Below the pieces are notes generated by a model, which saw only the letters and a list, made by a program, of their open reading frames with translations, was not told the DNA's origin and did not search any database. Shown piece by piece: positions 23,656 through 32,531 of a stretch of DNA of 64,000 nucleotides (position 1 is the first letter of the stretch; every line of letters begins with the position of its first letter). The DNA is from Microbacterium sp. LKL04. GTDB taxonomy: Bacteria > Actinomycetota > Actinomycetes > Actinomycetales > Microbacteriaceae. The stretch lies in contig NZ_LT627736.1 in assembly GCF_900102005.1 (NCBI RefSeq), positions 806,001-870,000 of the forward strand, written 5' to 3'. A program made the translations under genes and the position numbers.

Positions 23656-25332
23656 GTGGGCGCTGCCGAGGAGCGAACCTCCCTCGTCCTGCTCGATGTC
23701 GACGGCCGCCCGACGGAACGCGTGCTCGCTGACGCCACCGGCCTCGCGGACCGGGTCCGACGGGCGGACGAGTCCACCCGCTGGGTGTGGAGCGACACCT
23801 CGCACTGGTACCCGGCGCTGATCGCGGCGGGGGTCCGCGTCGCCCGCTGCCATGATCTCCGCCTCGCACACGCGATCCTGCGGGACAGCGCGCTCGCGGT
23901 CGATGCGGAGGCGCTTCGACGTGCGACGGAGTGGGATGCCGCGGCATCCGTCGCCGACGATGGCCCGAGCGCCCTCTTCGATCTCGATCCCGGCTCCCGC
24001 GAGGCGCCGCACGACATCGAAGCCGCCCTCGCGGAGTTCGAACGGCAACGGGAGGTGATCGCCGCCGGCTCGCCGAGCCTTCGACTGCTGGTCGCAGCAG
24101 AGTCCGTCGGTGCGCTCGTCGCGGCAGAGATGCATGCGGCCGGCGTGCCGTGGGACGGCCGGGTCCACGACGAGATCCTGACCGGGATGCTCGGCGAGCG
24201 GGATGCCGGCGGTCGGCCGCCCGCTCGCATCGTCGCCCTCGCCGCCGAGATCCGCGGACTTCTCGGTGATCCCGGCGCGAGCCTCGATTCGCAGCCGAAG
24301 CTCCTGCGGGCGCTGCATCGCGTCGGCGTCGCGGCCACGTCCACGAGCAAGTGGGAGCTCACGGAGTACGACCACCCGGTCGTCGCTCCGCTCCTGGAGT
24401 ACAAGCGGCTCATGCGGATGTACACGGCGAACGGCTGGGCGTGGCGTGAGGAATGGGCTCCCGCCGGCCGGTTCCGACCGGTGTACGTCCCGGGCGGTGT
24501 CGTGACGGGTCGGTGGGCATCGTCGGGCGGCGGCGCCCTGCAGCTGCCGCGGCAGCTCCGGCCCGCCGTGCGCGCCGATCAGGGGTGGACGCTGGTGGTC
24601 GCCGACGTCGCCCAGCTCGAGCCGCGTGTCCTCGCGGCGATGTCACGGGATGCCGCCCTCGCCGACAGCGCGCGCGGCACCGATCTCTACGAGGGGATCG
24701 TCTCGCGCGGCGTGGTCAGCACCCGCTCCGAAGCGAAGTTCGCCCTGCTGGGAGCGATGTACGGCGCGACGACGGGCGACAGCGGCCGCCTCGTCCCGGC
24801 CCTCCGACGGGCATACCCGCGGGCGATGGGTCTCGTGGACGACGCGGCCCGCGTGGGGGAGGAGGGCGGCGTCGTCTCGACCTGGCTCGGGCGGTCCAGC
24901 CCGGCTCCCTCGCCTGGATGGCGCGAACTGCAGAGCCGAGCGGGTGTTCCTGACGCGACTGAGACGGACCGCGCCCAGGCTCGACGCACCGCGCGCGATC
25001 GGGGCCGGTTCACTCGGAACTTCGTCGTGCAGGGCACGGCCGCCGAGTGGGCTCTGGCGTGGCTGGGAGACCTCCGCGCCCGGCTGGCTGCGCTGCCGCC
25101 GGTCGATGACGCGGATGCCGCACCGCGGTCGGGCGCGCTCCACTCACGGCAGGCGCATCTCGCGTTCTTCCTGCACGACGAGGTCATCGTCCACGCACCC
25201 GAGGCGCACGCGGAACAGGCTGCGGACGCGGTGCGCCTGGCCGCGGACGCGGCTACCCGGCTCCTGTTCGGCGACATCCCGCTGGACTTCCGCCTCGACC
25301 TGCAGGTGCGGATCGACGCGGCGAAGGACTGA
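23656..25332 (+). CDS. Family A DNA polymerase-like protein with degenerate 3'-5' exonuclease part
   Basis: About 558 residues from a GTG at 23656. The start is uncertain: an in-frame CTG at 23608 and upstream codons inside the preceding gene are possible. The polymerase half has motif A VVADVAQLEPRVLAAMS (around 315-330), motif B SEAKFALLGAMYGATTG and motif C FLHDEVIVHAP (around 508). The N-terminal 200 residues align in position with the DnaQ-like exonuclease domain but lack a clear DxE pair, so proofreading is doubtful. It has no 5' nuclease. Actinobacteria carry this protein besides normal PolA; a repair role is likely but not shown. The frame ends just before rnpB. Confidence 0.85.
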   Translation: MGAAEERTSLVLLDVDGRPTERVLADATGLADRVRRADESTRWVWSDTSHWYPALIAAGVRVARCHDLRLAHAILRDSALAVDAEALRRATEWDAAASVADDGPSALFDLDPGSREAPHDIEAALAEFERQREVIAAGSPSLRLLVAAESVGALVAAEMHAAGVPWDGRVHDEILTGMLGERDAGGRPPARIVALAAEIRGLLGDPGASLDSQPKLLRALHRVGVAATSTSKWELTEYDHPVVAPLLEYKRLMRMYTANGWAWREEWAPAGRFRPVYVPGGVVTGRWASSGGGALQLPRQLRPAVRADQGWTLVVADVAQLEPRVLAAMSRDAALADSARGTDLYEGIVSRGVVSTRSEAKFALLGAMYGATTGDSGRLVPALRRAYPRAMGLVDDAARVGEEGGVVSTWLGRSSPAPSPGWRELQSRAGVPDATETDRAQARRTARDRGRFTRNFVVQGTAAEWALAWLGDLRARLAALPPVDDADAAPRSGALHSRQAHLAFFLHDEVIVHAPEAHAEQAADAVRLAADAATRLLFGDIPLDFRLDLQVRIDAAKD

Positions 25333-25345
25333 CCGTCCAGACGGC

Positions 25346-25351
25346 TAGACT
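25346..25351 (+). promoter_or_regulatory. Probable -10 element (TAGACT) of rnpB
   Basis: TAGACT lies nine bases before the 5' end of the RNase P RNA, just behind the polymerase-like gene. Confidence 0.45.
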
Positions 25352-25360
25352 CGACCCCGC

Positions 25361-25723
25361 GAATGGGTCGGCTGGACGGTCGCGTGGCGCGAGAGCGCAC
25401 CGAGGAACGTCCGGGCTCCACAGGGCAGGGCGGTGGGTAACACCCACCCGGAGTGATCCGCGAGACAGTGCCACAGAGAGCAGACCGCCTCGGTTCCGAC
25501 CGGGGTAAGGGTGAAAGGGTGGTGTAAGAGACCACCGGGGTCGTGGTGACACGACCCGCACGGTAAACCTCGCCCGGAGCAAGGTCAGACAGGGGATGCC
25601 GACGCGGCCCGCCGAGTCCCCGGGTAGACCGCTGGAGCGGCACGGCAACGTGTCGCCGAGAGAGATGACCGTCCACGGGGTTTCGACCCCCGGACAGAAC
25701 CCGGCGTACAGGCCGGCCCATTC
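25361..25723 (+). ncRNA. rnpB: RNase P RNA, bacterial class A
   Basis: About 363 nt. The ends pair as P1: GAATGGGTCGGC (25361-25372) with GCCGGCCCATTC (25712-25723), one G-T pair. Conserved core words are GAGGAACGTCCGGGCTCC near the 5' side, AGGGTGAAAGGGTGGTGTAAGAG in the middle (the P10/P11 region), and ACAGAACCCGGCGTACAG near the 3' end. It is the catalytic RNA that matures tRNA 5' ends. No protein frame overlaps it sensibly. Confidence 0.96.
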
Positions 25724-25744
25724 GCCTCCGCCGGCCCCTGAGTG

Positions 25745-26566
25745 TCAGCGCGCGGTGGTACCCGCGAGGTCCTCGCCCTCGTCGACCGACGCGCCGGAGT
25801 CGTCGCCGGCGAGCGCCAGCGCGGCCGCTCCGATGATGCCCGCATTGTTGCGGTGCACGGCGGGGACGATCTCGGTCTTCAGATCGAGCAGGGGCAGGAA
25901 CTTGTCGGCGTGCTTGGAGACGCCGCCGCCCACGACGAACAGGTCGGGGGTGAAGAGGAACTCGAGGTGGCTGTAGTACTGCTGCAGGCGGTCGGCCCAG
26001 GCATCCCACTCCAGTTCTTCGCGCTCCATGGCCGAGTAGGCCGCGAAGTGCTCGAAGTCCTTCTTGTGACCGGGGCGGTGCAGGTGGCCGAGCTCCGTGT
26101 TCGGGACGAGCACGCCCTTGTAGATCATCGCCGTGCCGATGCCGGTGCCGAGCGTGGTCAGGAGCACGAGACCGTTGCGGTCCTTCGCGGCGCCGTACCG
26201 CATCTCGGCGACGCCGGCGACGTCCGCGTCGTTGGCGAAGTGGATCTGGCGTCCGAGGCCCTTCTCGAAGAACGCCTCGGCCTCGAAGTCGATCCAGGTG
26301 TCGGCGACGTTGGCGGCCGACAGGGTGCGGCCGTTCTTCACGATCGCGGGGAAGGCCACACCGAGCGGGACGTCGGCGTCGGTGACGTCGAGCTTCTCGA
26401 GCACCTCACGGACGGCCGTCAGCACGTCGTCCGGTTCGGCGCCCTTCGGTGTCGGAACCTTGATCCGATCGGTGAGGAGGGTTCCTTGCGAGAGGTCGAC
26501 GAGGGCACCCTTGATGCCCGTCCCTCCGATGTCGATTCCGACGGCGGTGGTGGCGGTCCCAGTCAT
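25745..26566 (-). CDS. ppgK: Polyphosphate glucokinase
   Basis: 273 residues, ROK/PpgK type. GIDIGGTGIKGALVDL is the phosphate loop, HFANDADVAGVAEMRYG the glucose-binding region with the catalytic Asp, and LGTGIGTAMIYKG the second phosphate loop. LFVVGGGVSKHADKFLP is typical of the actinobacterial polyphosphate/ATP glucokinases. It phosphorylates glucose using polyphosphate or ATP. The ATG at 26566 has GAAGG close by and a TAGGCT -10 seven bases upstream. It is convergent with rnpB. Confidence 0.93.
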   Translation of the reverse strand: MTGTATTAVGIDIGGTGIKGALVDLSQGTLLTDRIKVPTPKGAEPDDVLTAVREVLEKLDVTDADVPLGVAFPAIVKNGRTLSAANVADTWIDFEAEAFFEKGLGRQIHFANDADVAGVAEMRYGAAKDRNGLVLLTTLGTGIGTAMIYKGVLVPNTELGHLHRPGHKKDFEHFAAYSAMEREELEWDAWADRLQQYYSHLEFLFTPDLFVVGGGVSKHADKFLPLLDLKTEIVPAVHRNNAGIIGAAALALAGDDSGASVDEGEDLAGTTAR

Positions 26567-26573
26567 GCCTTCG

Positions 26574-26579
26574 AGCCTA
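26574..26579 (-). promoter_or_regulatory. Probable -10 element (TAGGCT) of ppgK
   Basis: TAGGCT on the minus strand ends seven bases before the ppgK ATG, giving a leader of nought to one base. Confidence 0.4.
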
Positions 26580-26657
26580 GTGCGCTCCCGGCGGGCAGAC
26601 CGTAGGCGTCCGGCCGCGGCATCCGTAGGATGAACGCCACGAGGCCGAGGAGGACCC

Positions 26658-26840
26658 ATGAGCGACGCCGACAAGTACTGGTACAACCTGAAGACCGGCG
26701 AGGTCCAGCAGGGTTTCGAAGCCCCGTCCGTCGACCGTGCGGGCCCATTCGACACGGCTGAGGAGGCGTCGCGCGCGCCTGAGATCATGCGGGAGCGCTC
26801 GCGCGCATGGGCTGCAGAGGATGCCGCCGAAGACGACTGA
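26658..26840 (+). CDS. Small SPOR-like protein (60 aa)
   Basis: 60 residues, starting MSDADKYWYNLKTGEV, then AGPFDTAEEASRAPEIMRERS and an acidic tail. YWYNLKTGEVQ and GPFDTAEEA look like the beginning and end of a compact SPOR-like fold, common as a small stand-alone protein in actinobacteria. GAGGAGGACCC before the ATG is a strong ribosome binding site and a TAGGAT at 26626-26631 may be its -10. The function is unknown; peptidoglycan binding is a guess from the fold only. Confidence 0.75.
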   Translation: MSDADKYWYNLKTGEVQQGFEAPSVDRAGPFDTAEEASRAPEIMRERSRAWAAEDAAEDD

Positions 26841-26883
26841 CCGGGGCGCCGCGTCGCGTCACTCGGCGGAGGCGTCGGACCGC

Positions 26884-26889
26884 TAGTCT
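26884..26889 (+). promoter_or_regulatory. Probable -10 element (TAGTCT) of glnA2-glnE
   Basis: TAGTCT lies 30 bases before the glnA2 ATG. No GlnR-like pentamer array precedes this copy, unlike glnA1. Confidence 0.4.
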
Positions 26890-26919
26890 GGCAGTCGGCT
26901 CGGCACCGGGAAGGATGCG

Positions 26920-28257
26920 ATGGACAAGCAGCGTGACTTCGTTCTGAGGACGATCGAGGAACGGGGGGTCAAGTTCATCCGGTTGTGGTTCACGGATGTG
27001 ACCGGAACCCTGAAATCGGTCGCGATCGCTCCCGCCGAGGTGGAGGGTGCGTTCGCCGAGGGCCTCGGCTTCGACGGCTCGGCGATCGAGGGTCTGACCC
27101 GGTCGTACGAGTCCGATCTCCTCGCGCACCCGGACCCGTCCACGTTCCAGACCCTGCCCTGGCGGGGTGAGATCGACCCGACGGCGCGCATGTTCTGCGA
27201 CATCACGACGCCCGACGGACAGCCGGCCGTCGCCGATCCGCGCAACGTCCTGAAGCGCGCGCTCGCGAAGGCGGGCGATGCGGGCTTCACGTTCTACACG
27301 CATCCCGAGATCGAGTTCTACCTGCTGAAGTCGTCCTCCTTCGGTCCCGACGGGCCCGAGCCGGTCGACTCGGCGGGCTACTTCGACAACGTCCCGGGCG
27401 GGACGGCCCACGACTTCCGCCGCCGTTCCGTGCGGATGCTCGAGGACCTCGGCATCTCGGTCGAGTTCAGCCACCACGAGGGCGGCCCCGGACAGAACGA
27501 GATCGACCTGCGGTACGCCGACGCGCTCGCGACGGCCGACAACATCATGACCTTCCGCACCGTCGTCAAGGAGGTCGCGATCGAGCAGGGCGTCTACGCG
27601 ACGTTCATGCCGAAGCCCCTCAGCGGCAAGCCGGGAAGCGGCATGCACACGCACATGTCCCTGTTCGAGGGCGACATGAACGCCTTCTACGAAGAGGGCG
27701 CGCAGTATCAGCTGTCGAAGACCGGCCGTCAGTTCATCGCCGGCCTCCTGCGTCACGCGAACGAGATCTCGGCCGTCACGAACCAGTTCGTGAACTCGTA
27801 CAAGCGTCTCTGGGGCGGCGACGAAGCGCCGAGCTTCGTCTGCTGGGGTCACAACAACCGCTCCGCGCTCGTGCGCGTGCCGATGTACAAGCCCAACAAG
27901 GGTCAGTCCACGCGGGTCGAGTACCGCGCCCTGGACTCCGCAGCGAACCCCTATCTCGCCTACGCGCTCATGCTGGCCGCGGGCCTCAAGGGCATCGAAG
28001 AGGAGTACGAGCTCCCGCCCGAGGCCGAGGACAACGTCTGGTCGTTGACGGATGCCGAGCGCCGGGCCCTCGGCTACGGTCCGCTGCCGTCGAGCCTCGA
28101 CCACGCCCTCGAATACATGGAGGAGTCCGAGCTCGTCGCCGAGACGCTGGGGGAGCAGGTCTTCAACTACGTGCTCCTGAACAAGCGTCGCGAGTGGCAG
28201 GAGTACCGGTCGCAGGTCACGCCCTTCGAACTGCAGAAGAACCTCGAGATGCTCTGA
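26920..28257 (+). CDS. glnA2: Glutamine synthetase, GlnA2 type
   Basis: 445 residues, the short form of type I glutamine synthetase. Metal and substrate residues appear in GFDGSAIEG, HPEIEFYLLK, EFSHHEGGPGQNEIDLRY, PGSGMHTHMSLF and NRSALVRVP. It makes glutamine from glutamate, ammonia and ATP. A YELPPEAED stretch with Tyr363 sits where GlnA1 carries its adenylylation Tyr. Its order before glnE matches the M. tuberculosis glnA2-glnE-glnA1 region; there GlnA2 is a minor enzyme, so GlnA1 at 33971 is probably the main one. GGAAGG precedes the ATG. Confidence 0.93.
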   Translation: MDKQRDFVLRTIEERGVKFIRLWFTDVTGTLKSVAIAPAEVEGAFAEGLGFDGSAIEGLTRSYESDLLAHPDPSTFQTLPWRGEIDPTARMFCDITTPDGQPAVADPRNVLKRALAKAGDAGFTFYTHPEIEFYLLKSSSFGPDGPEPVDSAGYFDNVPGGTAHDFRRRSVRMLEDLGISVEFSHHEGGPGQNEIDLRYADALATADNIMTFRTVVKEVAIEQGVYATFMPKPLSGKPGSGMHTHMSLFEGDMNAFYEEGAQYQLSKTGRQFIAGLLRHANEISAVTNQFVNSYKRLWGGDEAPSFVCWGHNNRSALVRVPMYKPNKGQSTRVEYRALDSAANPYLAYALMLAAGLKGIEEEYELPPEAEDNVWSLTDAERRALGYGPLPSSLDHALEYMEESELVAETLGEQVFNYVLLNKRREWQEYRSQVTPFELQKNLEML

Positions 28258-28261
28258 GGCG

Positions 28262-31243
28262 ATGGCCTCCATCGAGCGACGGGCGGCGCTCACCGACCTG
28301 GCCCGTGCGGGCTTCTCCGATCTCGCGGCATCCTCCGATGCGCTGGATGAACTGAGTTCGCTCACCGGCATCGATCGGGCTGACCTCGTGGTCGCGGCGG
28401 GGCGGGCGGCCGATCCCGACGGTGCCGTTCAGTCCAGCGTCCGCATCGGGCGCCGCGACGCGGATGCGCTGACGCGCGTCCTGACGGAAGCGTCGGACGT
28501 CCTCTGGTCTCTCCTCGGAGCGTCGTCCGGTCTCGCGGACTTCTTCCTGCGCCACCCGGAGGAGCTCACGCACCTCGTCGGAGCCGGGCGGATGCTCCCA
28601 TCGGCGACGGCGATGCGCGAGACCCTCCTCGAGGCCGTCGACGCGGATGCCGAGGGGTTCGCCGCGGCATCCGATGAGTCCGCGTGGGTCGCCCTGCGCG
28701 TCCGCTACCGCCGGATCGTCGCCCTGATCGCGGCCTACGACCTGTCGGCAGACGACGCGACCGAGGTGCTGCCCGACGTTGCGGCGGCTCTCGCGGACGC
28801 CGCCGGCGCCGCCCTCGACGCGTCGCTGTGCGCGGCACGGGCGAGGACCGTGTCGGGGATGTACCCGCGCGAGGAGGTCGCCGCGACGCGGCTGGCCGTC
28901 ATCGCGATGGGCAAGACCGGTGCGCGCGAGCTGAACTACGTGAGCGACGTCGACGTCATCTTCGTCGCCGGCGTGCAGGAGGGGACCGACCTCACCGAAG
29001 GACGCGCCGTCGACATCGCGACCCGCCTCGCGACCCTCACGATGCGCGGCATCTCGGACGTCGAGATCGAACCACCGCTGTGGGAGGTCGACCCCAACCT
29101 GCGTCCCGAGGGCAAGCAGGGCGCTCTCGTCCGCACGCTCGATTCGCATCTGTCCTACTACGCGCGGTGGGCGAAGAGCTGGGAGTTCCAAGCGCTCCTC
29201 AAAGCGCGACCTCTCGCGGGCGACCTCGAACTGGGAGAGGCCTACTCCGTCGCCGTGCAGCCGCTGGTCTGGACCAGCAGCGCGCGTGAGAACTTCGTCG
29301 ACAGCGTGCAGCGCATGCGGGAGCGCGTCACCGACCACATCCCGGCCGATGAGGTCGCACGCCAGCTCAAGCTCGGACCGGGCGGCATCCGCGACATCGA
29401 GTTCACCGTGCAATTGCTGCAACTCGTCCACGGCCTCGCCGATGAGGGCATCCGCCAGCAGAGCACCCTGAGGGCCCTCGTCGCCCTGGTCGGCGAGGGG
29501 TACATCGGTCGGACGGATGCCGCCGCCTTCGGCCAGCACTACCGCACGCTCCGTGTCATGGAGCACCGCCTGCAATTGCGTCGACTTCAGCGGACGCACC
29601 TGATGCCGACCTCCTCCGATGAGTTGCGCGTGCTCGCTCGAGCGACGGGACTGGCATCGGATGCCGCGGGCATCGGCGCGGTGTGGGAGCGCGTGAAGCT
29701 TCAGGTGCGCGAGATCCACATCCGCCTCTTCTACCGGCCGCTCCTGTCTGCGGTGGCTGCGCTGCCCGCCGACGAGCAGGGTGCGCTCTCCTCGGCTCAG
29801 GCGCACGACCGTCTGGCGGCGATCGGATTCCGCGACCCGGCGGGGACCCTCCGCCACATCGGTGCGCTCACCAGCGGTCTGAGCCGCAAGGCGACCATCC
29901 AGCGGCACCTCATGCCGGTCATGATCCGATGGTTCGCCGACGGCGTCGACCCGGACTACGGCATGGTCTCGTTCCGGCGCATCAGCGAGCGGCTCGGGGA
30001 CACGCCGTGGTTCCTCCGCATGCTCCGCGACTCGTCGGGCGCGGCGGAGCGGCTGACGCACGTCCTGTCGGGCTCCCGATACGCTGCCGACCTCATGGAG
30101 TGGATCCCCGAGGCGGTGGCCTGGCTCGATTCGTCGGAGCAGCTGCGGCCGCGGTCGGGTTTCGCGCTGCAGCAGGAGGCCCGCGCGATCCAGGCTCGGC
30201 ACGAGTCGATCAACGACGCCATGCGGTCGGTTCGCGCGCTCCGCCGCCGCGAGCTGCTGCGTCTCGCCCTGGGCGGGCTGCTCGGCGAGCTCACCATCGC
30301 CGAACTCGCGCAGGGGTTGACCTCGATCAGCGAGGTGACGATCCAGGCGACACTGCGGGCGGTCTGGCGCGAGGTCGTACCGCCCGAGGACGATGCGCTC
30401 GATTTCGCCGTGATCGCGATGGGCCGGTTCGGTGGCGCCGAACTCGGCTTCGGGTCGGACGCCGACGTCATGTTCGTCTACGACGCGAACGGCGTTCCGC
30501 CGCAACGAGCCCAGGAGCTCGCGCTGAAGATCGTGCAGGGCCTCCGGACGCACTCCGAGGACCAGCGGGCGCCGTTCGACCTCGATGCCGGACTCCGCCC
30601 TGAGGGGCGGAACGGGCCCATGGCTCGATCGATCGACTCGTACGCGGAGTACTACCGGCGGTGGTCGCTGTCCTGGGAAGCACAGGCGCTGCTGCGCGCC
30701 CGCGGTGTCGCAGGCAGCGTCCGGTTGATTGAGCGGTTCATGGCGCTGGCAGACGACCTTCGGTTCCCGCAGGATCCGGACGCGCAGGGATTGCGCGAGA
30801 TCAAACGCATCAAGGCCCGCGTCGAGAACGAGCGGCTCCCGCAGGGTGTCGACCGATCGCGGCACCTGAAGCTCGGCCCCGGCGGCCTCAGCGATGTCGA
30901 GTGGCTCGTCCAGCTCCTGCAGCTGCAGCACGGCGCCGACATCGAGGGGCTCCGCACGACGTCGACGACGGCTGCGCTGGAGGCTGCGCAGGCAGCGGGC
31001 CTCATCCCGGATGACGCGGCCGAACGGCTGTCGGAGGCATGGTGGCTCGCGAGCCGACTCCGATCGGCGAACACCCTGTTGTCAGGCCAGACGAGCGATG
31101 TTCTGCCCAGTGACCGAGGCAGGCTCGACGGTATCGGCAGGCTTCTGGAGTACGAGCCCCGCTCCGCCACTCAGGTGGAGGAGGATTGGCTGCGGACGGC
31201 GCGTCGCGCACGACGTGCCTTCGAGAATCACTTCTACGGCTGA
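28262..31243 (+). CDS. glnE: Glutamine synthetase adenylyltransferase/adenylyl-removing enzyme
   Basis: 993 residues, full length, with two nucleotidyltransferase domains. The first has GKTGARELNYVSDVDVIFV (around residue 220), the second GRFGGAELGFGSDADVMFVYD (around 723). The family adenylylates a Tyr of glutamine synthetase when nitrogen is ample and removes it under limitation. The target here is GlnA1 (Tyr402). The start lies four bases behind the glnA2 stop, so the two are one operon. Confidence 0.96.
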   Translation: MASIERRAALTDLARAGFSDLAASSDALDELSSLTGIDRADLVVAAGRAADPDGAVQSSVRIGRRDADALTRVLTEASDVLWSLLGASSGLADFFLRHPEELTHLVGAGRMLPSATAMRETLLEAVDADAEGFAAASDESAWVALRVRYRRIVALIAAYDLSADDATEVLPDVAAALADAAGAALDASLCAARARTVSGMYPREEVAATRLAVIAMGKTGARELNYVSDVDVIFVAGVQEGTDLTEGRAVDIATRLATLTMRGISDVEIEPPLWEVDPNLRPEGKQGALVRTLDSHLSYYARWAKSWEFQALLKARPLAGDLELGEAYSVAVQPLVWTSSARENFVDSVQRMRERVTDHIPADEVARQLKLGPGGIRDIEFTVQLLQLVHGLADEGIRQQSTLRALVALVGEGYIGRTDAAAFGQHYRTLRVMEHRLQLRRLQRTHLMPTSSDELRVLARATGLASDAAGIGAVWERVKLQVREIHIRLFYRPLLSAVAALPADEQGALSSAQAHDRLAAIGFRDPAGTLRHIGALTSGLSRKATIQRHLMPVMIRWFADGVDPDYGMVSFRRISERLGDTPWFLRMLRDSSGAAERLTHVLSGSRYAADLMEWIPEAVAWLDSSEQLRPRSGFALQQEARAIQARHESINDAMRSVRALRRRELLRLALGGLLGELTIAELAQGLTSISEVTIQATLRAVWREVVPPEDDALDFAVIAMGRFGGAELGFGSDADVMFVYDANGVPPQRAQELALKIVQGLRTHSEDQRAPFDLDAGLRPEGRNGPMARSIDSYAEYYRRWSLSWEAQALLRARGVAGSVRLIERFMALADDLRFPQDPDAQGLREIKRIKARVENERLPQGVDRSRHLKLGPGGLSDVEWLVQLLQLQHGADIEGLRTTSTTAALEAAQAAGLIPDDAAERLSEAWWLASRLRSANTLLSGQTSDVLPSDRGRLDGIGRLLEYEPRSATQVEEDWLRTARRARRAFENHFYG

Positions 31244-31274
31244 TCGCCGAACCAGACCGAAAGGGTCACCACCT

Positions 31275-32183
31275 ATGTCCGTTGGACTGCTGGCCGTCGT
31301 CGACGACATCCTGAGCGCCGCCCTCAAGGCATCCTCCAAGACGGCGGGCGTCGTGATCGACGACGCCGCGGTGACGCCCCAGTACGTGCAGGGCGTGACG
31401 CCTGCCCGCGAGCTCCCCATCGTCGGCAAGATCGCTCTGGGATCGCTCGTCAACAAGTTCCTCATCATCATCCCCATCGCGCTCGTGCTGACCGCGTTCG
31501 CCCCGTGGGTCCTCCCGTACCTCCTCATCATCGGTGGAGCGTTCCTCTGCTTCGAGGGTGCGGAGAAGGTCCTCGAATGGTTCGGGTTCCATCTGCACGC
31601 GGAGGAGGAGGCGGAGCGCGACGAGAAGAAGCTCGTCCTCGGCGCCGTGCGGACGGACTTGATCCTGTCCAGCGAGATCATGCTCATCGCCCTCGACAGC
31701 CTCGAGGAGGATCTGGGCGTGTGGCAGACGCTGGCCATCCTCGCCGTCATCGCCCTCATGATGACGCTCCTCGTGTACGGCGCCGTCGCCCTGCTCGTCA
31801 AGATCGACGACATCGGTCTGAAGATGGCGAAGAGCCCGGTCAAGCGCGTGCGTCACAACGGCGCTCGCATCGTCCGCTCGATGCCCGCCGTCTTCCGCGG
31901 CATCAGCATCCTCGGCACCGTCGCCATGCTGTGGGTCGGCGGCCACCTCGTGCTCGAGAACGTGGGGAAGGTCGGCTGGCACTGGACGACGGACCTGTTG
32001 CACGGTGTCGAGCATCTGCTCGAAGCCGCAGGTCCCGTCATCGTGTGGGTCGGCGAGACTCTCGTGTCGGCGGTCGCCGGACTGATCCTGGGGCTCGTGA
32101 TCGTCGGTGTGATCATGCTCATCGGCCGCCTTCGGGGCGGGGACCGCGCGCACGGCGAGAAGGACTCGGCTGCCGCGCACTGA
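31275..32183 (+). CDS. DUF808 family membrane protein
   Basis: 302 residues. It begins GLLAVVDDILSAALKASSKTAGVVIDDAAVTPQYV, which together with GKIALGSLVNKFLIIIPIAL, GGAFLCFEGAEKVLEW and LGAVRTDLILSSEIMLIAL defines DUF808 (YedI-like). About six hydrophobic segments make it an inner-membrane protein. The function is unknown. It starts 31 bases after glnE on the same strand and may be transcribed with it. GAAAGGGTCACC precedes the ATG. Confidence 0.9.
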   Translation: MSVGLLAVVDDILSAALKASSKTAGVVIDDAAVTPQYVQGVTPARELPIVGKIALGSLVNKFLIIIPIALVLTAFAPWVLPYLLIIGGAFLCFEGAEKVLEWFGFHLHAEEEAERDEKKLVLGAVRTDLILSSEIMLIALDSLEEDLGVWQTLAILAVIALMMTLLVYGAVALLVKIDDIGLKMAKSPVKRVRHNGARIVRSMPAVFRGISILGTVAMLWVGGHLVLENVGKVGWHWTTDLLHGVEHLLEAAGPVIVWVGETLVSAVAGLILGLVIVGVIMLIGRLRGGDRAHGEKDSAAAH

Positions 32184-32264
32184 GACCGCTGGGGACGTCG
32201 GTCGCCGAGCCGCGGCACTGTCAAGGGGGCCGTCGGCGAACCGTCCCGCGCGTAGCGTCCGATC

Positions 32265-32531
32265 ATGATGAGTCACCACGACAGCTCCGCCGACGAGCCG
32301 ACCCCGGCCACCGATACCGCTCACTCGCAGAACGACCAGGTCGATCAGGACACCGCGTACAGTCCCGGGAGTGAGACCGAGACCCAGCAGAAGCAGGGTG
32401 AACACGTGTCCGACGAGGTAGCCGGCGATGTCGATGAGTCCCAGGTGCAGGTGGCGCCCGGGACGGGTGGGCCGGACGACGTGGGCGAGGTCGAGGTCGA
32501 CCCGAAGGACATCAACCTCCCGGGCTTTTGA
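32265..32531 (+). CDS. Small acidic, low-complexity protein (88 aa)
   Basis: 88 residues without Cys or Trp, dominated by Asp, Glu, Gln, Ser, Thr and Pro, for example DEPTPATDTAHSQND and GEVEVDPKDINLPGF. It is almost certainly disordered. The stop overlaps the TTG start of the glutaminase gene (TTGA), which suggests coupled translation. A recognisable RBS before the first ATG is weak. Composition resembles the small proteins at 11586-11702 and 12454-12600. Confidence 0.65.
   Translation: MMSHHDSSADEPTPATDTAHSQNDQVDQDTAYSPGSETETQQKQGEHVSDEVAGDVDESQVQVAPGTGGPDDVGEVEVDPKDINLPGF

Noticed and set aside
25400..25700. Short open frames inside the RNase P RNA
   Set aside because: The segment is explained fully by conserved rnpB sequence and its P1 pairing.
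28217..30931. Long minus-strand open frame (about 900 codons) opposite glnE
   Set aside because: It mirrors the third-position G/C bias of glnE, has no recognisable domain, and reads as Arg/Asp/Gly-rich noise. The same holds for long antisense frames opposite aceE (18047-21160), rpoD (43929-45266), the ATP-grasp genes (45955-47982), parE (48514-50730) and acnA (59161-61809).
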